DNA of 11,560 nt from Oscillospiraceae bacterium. Lineage in GTDB: Bacteria; Bacillota_A; Clostridia; Oscillospirales; Oscillospiraceae. The stretch spans positions 1 through 11,560 of the forward strand of contig JAGAFT010000010.1 in NCBI GenBank assembly GCA_017627975.1, in the 5' to 3' direction. Below the pieces are notes generated by a model. That model was given only the letters and a program-made list of their open reading frames with translations, did no database searches and had not been told where the DNA came from. Shown in pieces: positions 7,734-11,560 of the stretch (its first letter is position 1; the number at the start of each line of letters is the position of its first letter). Both the position numbers and the translations under genes were made by a program.

Positions 7734-7951
7734 TTGTCCTCCAGCGCCCGTTCCACGGAAGCGACCTTCCCCAGTGCCAGCTCCTCCGGCACATAGACAA
7801 AGCCGCAGACCGGACAGACCGGCAGCTCCACGGGAAAGCCGTTGTCCAGATACATGAATTTCGCCTTGCCCTTGACGAGCGGAACGTGGCACTTCATGCA
7901 CTGAATCTTTCCCTCCGGGTCGATGGTATAGTAGGTTCTCTCGATGGCCAT
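7730..7951 (-). CDS. Small CxxC / CPxCG redox or zinc-ribbon protein (DVU_1557 type)
   Basis: A 73-residue protein with two cysteine pairs, C18-x2-C21 and C46-PV-C49-G, about 25 residues apart. This is the layout of a rubredoxin-like or zinc-ribbon knuckle binding one metal ion with four Cys. No membrane segment is present. Its ATG overlaps the stop of the Fe-S gene (TGATG) and its stop overlaps the next start (ATGA), so it is an integral operon member and probably made in step with both neighbours. Metal identity (Fe for electron transfer, Zn for structure) cannot be decided from sequence. The family name DVU_1557 redox protein is recalled, and transfer of electrons between the large Fe-S protein and the SAM enzymes is inference. 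Confidence 0.83.
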   Translation of the reverse strand: MAIERTYYTIDPEGKIQCMKCHVPLVKGKAKFMYLDNGFPVELPVCPVCGFVYVPEELALGKVASVERALEDK

Positions 7952-10242
7952 CAGCCTTCCCTCCTGACCACATTCATCCGGTGGCTGTACGCCCCGTGTA
8001 CGGTATAGCGCCCCTCGTCCTCGGTAAATTTGACCCAGAAGGTCGCGTTTCCGAGGCGTCTGCGGGCAATCAGCATGCCCGTCTCCGAATCCAGAACGGC
8101 CTCGCCGTTCTCCCGGTAATCGTTCAGCACCGCGATGACATCGTCCGTCAGAATCATCCGGCTGTCCATCAGACGGCGGGCTTCGTCCGTATACGTCAGT
8201 TCATAATCCAGTTTCATCTCCGCGGTTTCCTCCTGCCAGAGTTCCCAGAGCAGCTCTCTCTTCAGATTCAGACGGTTGCAGCGCTTCTCGCTGATATCCG
8301 GCGGCGCGCCGGCGTCCGTGCCGTAGATCAGCTCCAGAATATGTCTGGACTCTCTCCCTTCCCGGGCGAAGCGATCCCTGCAAGCCATGCAGTAAGTGAT
8401 ATAGGGTGCATCCGTACGCTCCAGCGCTTTCCGGGTAATTTCTCCGGCAACCTCCGGATTGGCGTAGGCGGTGAGTCCCCCGTAGCCGCAGCAGGGGGAG
8501 CGGTCCCCGGAGTATTCCGTCTCCACCAGCCTGACACCCAGGCGTGACGCCAGGTTCCGGATCGTCTCCTGGGTATGAGCATCGCCGCGGGCCCCGCAGG
8601 AATCGTGCAGCGCGGCGGGGCGGTCCATCCTCTTCGCGCCCTCCGGCAAACCGATCTGCTCCAGAATATCCCAAATTCCGACGATCTCTCCGCCGATGGA
8701 TTCCGCCAGCTCCTTGCGGCAGCTGGGGCAGCCTGCGATAATTACCGGGTCCCCAAGTTTGGAGAGCTCCGTCAGCAGGAACTCTCTCGTGCTCTCCTGC
8801 ATCTCGAAGCGCCCGGCCCAGTCGCAGATCGCCCCGCAGCAGCCCAGCATCAGCGCCACCCCTCCGTCCAGGCGGCTGCAGAGGTCGAGATAGGCGGCCT
8901 TCACCGTCTCCGGTGCGATCGCCGAGGCCTGACATCCCGGGAAGAAGACATAGCGGCAGGTTTCACGGCCCGGCTGCGGCCGGCTGAGGAAGGCGTCGGC
9001 GTTCGAAAACAGCATGTCCATCAGCGCAAACTCATGCGGCGCCAGGGGCATCTTGTCTGTGGAGACCATGTTCCGCCGGGCTACCGCACAGACGTGGGCC
9101 ATGTCGAAGCCGTTGGGACAGACCACCGTGCACTGTCCGCAGAGGGTGCAGGCGTTCATCGGCTTGTTGAGCTGATGATCGCCCATGATGATCTGGGTAT
9201 TGTTATAGATTTCTTTGGAGAGGAGCCCGGGATATTTCTTATAGTGTTGCAGGTAGGCGCAGCTCTTCATGCACTCTTCGCAGTGGCACTGGATGCATCT
9301 TGCTGCCTCCTGTGCCGCCTGTTCCGGCGTGTAGCCGCTCTGCCCCGGCGGAACACGGCGGAGTGCAGAGGCCTCCGAGAGATCCGTGTAGAGTCTGCTC
9401 TCTGTGGCTCCTTCGCTGCCGCGCATGTTGCGCGGATCCAGGTTCTGAGCCAGGCGGTCCACCGTAAGGGCGGCTTTCTTCGCACCGAAGGCGGCAGCCA
9501 TGACGCCCGCGCCGCAGCCGGTGACGAGGTTCTCCGCCTCCAGGATCATCAGCGCCGGATCCGCCTCTGCCGACGGGAACAGCTTCTTCGCCACCGTTTC
9601 GGAGGCGCAGAGCACATCGAAGGTCTCCCGCTGCCGGGCAAGAAAGTCTTCATCCAGGGTACAGCCGAAGACAAACTGAATGTCCTTGCCCTTCAGGCGC
9701 TTGAGCTCCAGAGAAAAGGCCTCTTCATCCAGAAACTCCGTCTCACAGTGCAAAAAGGCTTCCAGGTCTCCCTGCTCGCAGAACACCGTGGTCGGATAGG
9801 CTTTCTTCTCCAGCTCTCCCGCGAGAAACAGAGGGAACAGCCCTGAGCCCAGCACGGCGACAGTTTTCTTTTTCTTCGTCCGGAAAACGCTTCCGAGTCT
9901 GGAGGCCTGTCCGTAGCGCGCCGCAGCAGCCTCCACCGCGCGCACCGCGATCCCGTCTCCCCGCTCACACAGGCGGCACTTTGCCTCACAGGGCGCTTCA
10001 CAGCCCATGGACAGGATCAGGGGGAACGGCGTCGCCTTCTCATAAAGCTGCAGGGCTTTTTTGAAGTCTCCGCCCGCCGCCGCCTTCAGAAACGCGCGGG
10101 TATCCAGTTTCAGCGGGCAGGCCGCGTTGCAGCTCGGCGGCTCTTCATAGACGCAGCGCGCCACCATGCTCTCCATTTCTTCCTTGGAGATCCGGTTGAC
10201 TTTATATACGTGGGTCGAACCACGCTCCTGGATCTCGGGCAT
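7951..10242 (-). CDS. Multi-domain Fe-S oxidoreductase: GltD-like N-terminus, reduced Rossmann region, [4Fe-4S] dicluster and two CCG modules (DVU_1558 type)
   Basis: The protein has 763 residues. Domains in order: a GltD/DPYD-type N-terminal Fe-S region with C38NAAC42P and C81EAPCEAKCRLC92; a Rossmann-like stretch from VAVLGSG (128-134) that is much shorter than a full flavin/NAD(P)H module; a dicluster ferredoxin region with CIQCHCEECMKSC (316-328) and C365TLCGQCTVVC375P; and two CCG modules as in HdrB/GlpC/LutA. In the CCG modules the cysteines are C437, C468-C469 and C505PSC508, then C549, C584-C585 and C618MAC621. An uncharacterised C-terminal domain covers about 675-763. The start is ATG 10242 (GGGAGGGAG 6 bases upstream); the ATG at 10281 lies in a hairpin without such a site. 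The protein should channel electrons through several clusters, perhaps with a thiol/disulfide substrate at the CCG sites, and is soluble. It is first in the six-gene operon, downstream of a strong promoter. Confidence 0.86.
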   Translation of the reverse strand: MPEIQERGSTHVYKVNRISKEEMESMVARCVYEEPPSCNAACPLKLDTRAFLKAAAGGDFKKALQLYEKATPFPLILSMGCEAPCEAKCRLCERGDGIAVRAVEAAAARYGQASRLGSVFRTKKKKTVAVLGSGLFPLFLAGELEKKAYPTTVFCEQGDLEAFLHCETEFLDEEAFSLELKRLKGKDIQFVFGCTLDEDFLARQRETFDVLCASETVAKKLFPSAEADPALMILEAENLVTGCGAGVMAAAFGAKKAALTVDRLAQNLDPRNMRGSEGATESRLYTDLSEASALRRVPPGQSGYTPEQAAQEAARCIQCHCEECMKSCAYLQHYKKYPGLLSKEIYNNTQIIMGDHQLNKPMNACTLCGQCTVVCPNGFDMAHVCAVARRNMVSTDKMPLAPHEFALMDMLFSNADAFLSRPQPGRETCRYVFFPGCQASAIAPETVKAAYLDLCSRLDGGVALMLGCCGAICDWAGRFEMQESTREFLLTELSKLGDPVIIAGCPSCRKELAESIGGEIVGIWDILEQIGLPEGAKRMDRPAALHDSCGARGDAHTQETIRNLASRLGVRLVETEYSGDRSPCCGYGGLTAYANPEVAGEITRKALERTDAPYITYCMACRDRFAREGRESRHILELIYGTDAGAPPDISEKRCNRLNLKRELLWELWQEETAEMKLDYELTYTDEARRLMDSRMILTDDVIAVLNDYRENGEAVLDSETGMLIARRRLGNATFWVKFTEDEGRYTVHGAYSHRMNVVRREG

Positions 10243-10250
10243 ACCGGTCT

Positions 10251-10257
10251 CCCTCCC
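10251..10257 (-). promoter_or_regulatory. Ribosome binding site deciding the Fe-S protein start
   Basis: The minus strand reads GGGAGGGAG ACCGGT ATG, placing translation start at 10242 rather than at in-frame ATGs at 10281 or 10263. Confidence 0.75.
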
Positions 10258-10280
10258 AATCATAGAATGGTCACAGAACA

Positions 10281-10306
10281 TAGAGAGGTCCCGAAGGACC
10301 TCTCTA
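10281..10306 (-). promoter_or_regulatory. Perfect inverted repeat with UUCG loop at the operon start (operator or RNA hairpin)
   Basis: TAGAGAGGTCC (10281-10291) and GGACCTCTCTA (10296-10306) form an 11-bp perfect stem with loop CGAA on plus and UUCG on minus, closed by C-G: the very stable C(UUCG)G tetraloop. It touches the -10 box and covers the predicted transcription start, so as DNA it could be a repressor operator. As RNA it would form only in transcripts entering from the upstream oxidoreductase gene. No T-run follows. Confidence 0.6.
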
Positions 10307-10334
10307 TTATAGCATTGCGTCTGGTTTTTGCAAA
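10306..10334 (-). promoter_or_regulatory. Putative promoter of the six-gene operon
   Basis: On the minus strand: -35 TTTGCA (10334-10329, spacer 17) or TTGCAA (10333-10328, spacer 16), and an extended -10 TGCTATAAT with TATAAT at 10311-10306. The predicted start is near 10299, leaving a leader of about 57 bases before ATG 10242. Confidence 0.7.
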
Positions 10335-10346
10335 GGCTGCGTATCA

Positions 10347-10387
10347 GAGTGCCCTCCGTACGGCGGGCACTCCGTTCAAAGTGCCCG
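10347..10387 (-). repeat. Three-armed, mutually exclusive hairpin region
   Basis: Arm CGGGCACT/AGTGCCCG pairs 10364-10371 with 10380-10387 (8 bp). The same middle segment can instead pair, as GGGCACTC (10365-10372), with GAGTGCCC (10347-10354), also 8 bp. The two folds exclude each other, as in attenuators, although the region lies upstream of the promoter and would be transcribed only as the 3' tail of the oxidoreductase mRNA. Confidence 0.5.
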
Positions 10388-10389
10388 GT

Positions 10390-10419
10390 CTGTCTCCCGC
10401 CCCGAAGGGCGGGAGACAG
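10390..10419 (-). terminator. Strong 13-bp hairpin after the oxidoreductase gene
   Basis: CTGTCTCCCGCCC (10390-10402) pairs perfectly with GGGCGGGAGACAG (10407-10419); on the minus-strand RNA the loop is UUCG closed by C-G. It begins 11 bases after the TGA (10432-10430) of the molybdopterin subunit. There is no T-run, so it is either a non-canonical terminator or a 3'-end stabiliser. The tetraloop orientation shows that the minus strand is the folded RNA. Confidence 0.65.
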
Positions 10420-10429
10420 GATGCTCTTC

Positions 10430-11560
10430 TCAGAGTGCCTTCAGGGCGGCGAGCACCTTGTCCGGCGTAGCCGGGATACGGGTGACGCGGGCTCCGGTGG
10501 CATTGAAGATCGCGTTGAGGATGGCCGGGTGCGGCGCATCCAGCGGGGCCTCGCCGCAGCCGGCAGCACCGTAGGGGCCGGAGGGACGATAGGTCTCGTT
10601 GTAGACGAGCTCGATGTCATCGGGGATGTCCTTGATGTACGGGATGCCGCACTTGAGCAGGCTGGTGTGCTTCGACAGATCTTCGAAGTCTTCGGTCAGC
10701 GCAAGGCCGATGCCCTGTGCCAAGCCGCCGTAGAAGTTGCCGTCGACCAGCAGCTTGTTCATGATGGTACCGACGTCCGCCACGCAGGTGAACTTCTCAA
10801 CCTTGACCTTGCCGGTCTGGGTATCGACGCAGACTTCGGGCAGGAAGATGGTGTACATGTAGGTGGCAAACGGATCGCCCTGGGCGGTGTCCTGATCGAT
10901 CGGATGATCGGCGCAGAAGGTGGTGACCCAGTTGCCCTCAACCTTCAGCTTCTTTCCGTCGGCAACCATCTCGTCATAGGTACGGAAGGTGCCGTCGTCC
11001 TTCTTCATCTCGGCAACCAGCGCTTCTGCCGCGAGGCGGCAGGCGTTGCCGGACATAACCTGGGAGCGGGAGCCGCCGGCAGGTCCGGAGTTCGGAGTGT
11101 ACTTGGTGTCGTTCATGACCAGGCGGATCTGCTCGGGCTTAATGCCTGCCTGGCGCAGGGTCTCATGAGCCGAGACCAGGATGCCCATGTCGGCGCCCTG
11201 TCCGTGATCCTCCCAGGAGGCGTACATGGTGACCGTGCCGTCCGGATTCAGCTCGGCGTAGGCGGAGGAGGTGTCAACACCGTCCAGGCCGCAGCCGTAG
11301 ACACCGAGGGAGACACCGATGCCGTACTTATACCGTCCGTCGGAAGCGGCGTTCTTCTCGGCAACTCTCTTCTTGCCGGCCTCATACAGCGGGCGGGCCT
11401 TGTCAAACAGGGCCTCTTCGCAGTAAACCTCAGGCGGGTAACCGGTCGGGATCGTGGTGCCTTCGGATTCCTTGTAGCAGTTCATTGCACGCATCTCGAA
11501 CGGATCGATGCCCATCTTGGCGGCCAGGCAGTCGATGGCGATCTCCGAGCCCATGTAGGA
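10430..11560 (-). CDS. Molybdopterin-binding subunit of a xanthine dehydrogenase/aldehyde oxidoreductase family enzyme, C-terminal part (DVU_1559 type)
   Basis: Only the last 376 residues are visible; the frame is open to the window edge (SYMGSEIAID at the start), so the gene continues beyond base 11560. Motifs of the Mo-binding domain: EDHGQGADMG, GPAGGSRSQVMSGNA (pterin-cofactor contacts), FYGGLAQGIG, and near the end SGPYGAAGCGEAPLDAPHP. The Glu of GCGE in that last motif corresponds to the catalytic Glu of the family (GxGE). The enzyme would hydroxylate an aldehyde or N-heterocycle using Mo-pterin, and the type resembles single-chain Mop-like aldehyde oxidoreductases. Every lysine codon I read in the visible part is AAG, unlike the mixed use in the downstream operon, which suggests high expression. 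It is separated from the operon by 187 bases containing hairpins and a promoter, so it is probably transcribed separately but functionally linked. Confidence 0.88.
   Translation of the reverse strand, partial: SYMGSEIAIDCLAAKMGIDPFEMRAMNCYKESEGTTIPTGYPPEVYCEEALFDKARPLYEAGKKRVAEKNAASDGRYKYGIGVSLGVYGCGLDGVDTSSAYAELNPDGTVTMYASWEDHGQGADMGILVSAHETLRQAGIKPEQIRLVMNDTKYTPNSGPAGGSRSQVMSGNACRLAAEALVAEMKKDDGTFRTYDEMVADGKKLKVEGNWVTTFCADHPIDQDTAQGDPFATYMYTIFLPEVCVDTQTGKVKVEKFTCVADVGTIMNKLLVDGNFYGGLAQGIGLALTEDFEDLSKHTSLLKCGIPYIKDIPDDIELVYNETYRPSGPYGAAGCGEAPLDAPHPAILNAIFNATGARVTRIPATPDKVLAALKAL

Noticed and set aside
8575..9846. Plus-strand open frame of 423 codons opposite the Fe-S protein
   Set aside because: It is antisense to a protein with clear cysteine motifs, and its composition is typical of a shadow frame.
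10347..10419. CRISPR array or insertion-sequence ends suggested by repeated hairpin arms
   Set aside because: There are only three short, irregular copies with no spacers of constant size, no transposase and no target duplication.

Overview
The window comes from a fairly GC-rich anaerobe. Strong GGAGG-type ribosome binding sites, TATAAT-type -10 boxes and the gene families point to a Clostridia-type Firmicute of gut or sediment (inference; a Desulfovibrio-like host is less likely but not excluded). There are two blocks. A short plus-strand sugar operon at the left converges on a long run of minus-strand genes that fills the rest.

Left block (1-2401, plus strand): the 3' part of a YjfF-type sugar ABC permease is followed directly by an FGGY-family carbohydrate kinase. 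Together they look like uptake and phosphorylation of a pentose or related sugar. A perfect hairpin at 2481-2516, T-rich on both sides, ends this operon and also serves the convergent minus-strand gene. That gene (2549-4039) encodes a polytopic membrane protein of unknown function with a GT-C-like acidic first loop and its own promoter.

Right block (4228-11560, minus strand, read right to left): the C-terminal half of a xanthine dehydrogenase/aldehyde oxidoreductase molybdopterin subunit comes first. Then follow a promoter and six tightly packed genes: a large multi-cluster Fe-S protein with a reduced Rossmann region and two CCG modules; a 73-residue CxxC/CPxCG protein; a small SAM methyltransferase; a C_GCAxxG_C_C family protein; a PaaK-like AMP-forming ligase; and a radical SAM protein with extra N-terminal cysteine clusters. 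This content and order match, from memory, the Desulfovibrio vulgaris DVU_1551-DVU_1559 neighbourhood. NCBI family names such as DVU_1553, DVU_1555, DVU_1556 (TrsM), DVU_1557, DVU_1558 and TrsS derive from that locus. To my knowledge its biochemical function is not established.

The six genes look co-transcribed: TGATG and ATGA stop/start overlaps, then gaps of 2, 18 and 60 bases. The 187-base gap between the molybdopterin subunit and the Fe-S gene carries an extended -10 promoter, two perfect inverted repeats capped by C(UUCG)G tetraloops, and a set of mutually exclusive hairpin arms. The locus combines electron transfer (Fe-S protein, CxxC protein), group activation (ligase), methyl and radical chemistry (TrsM, TrsS) and a molybdenum hydroxylase. 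It may make or modify a cofactor, or carry out an unknown anaerobic conversion. This conserved but uncharacterised system is the main item of interest.
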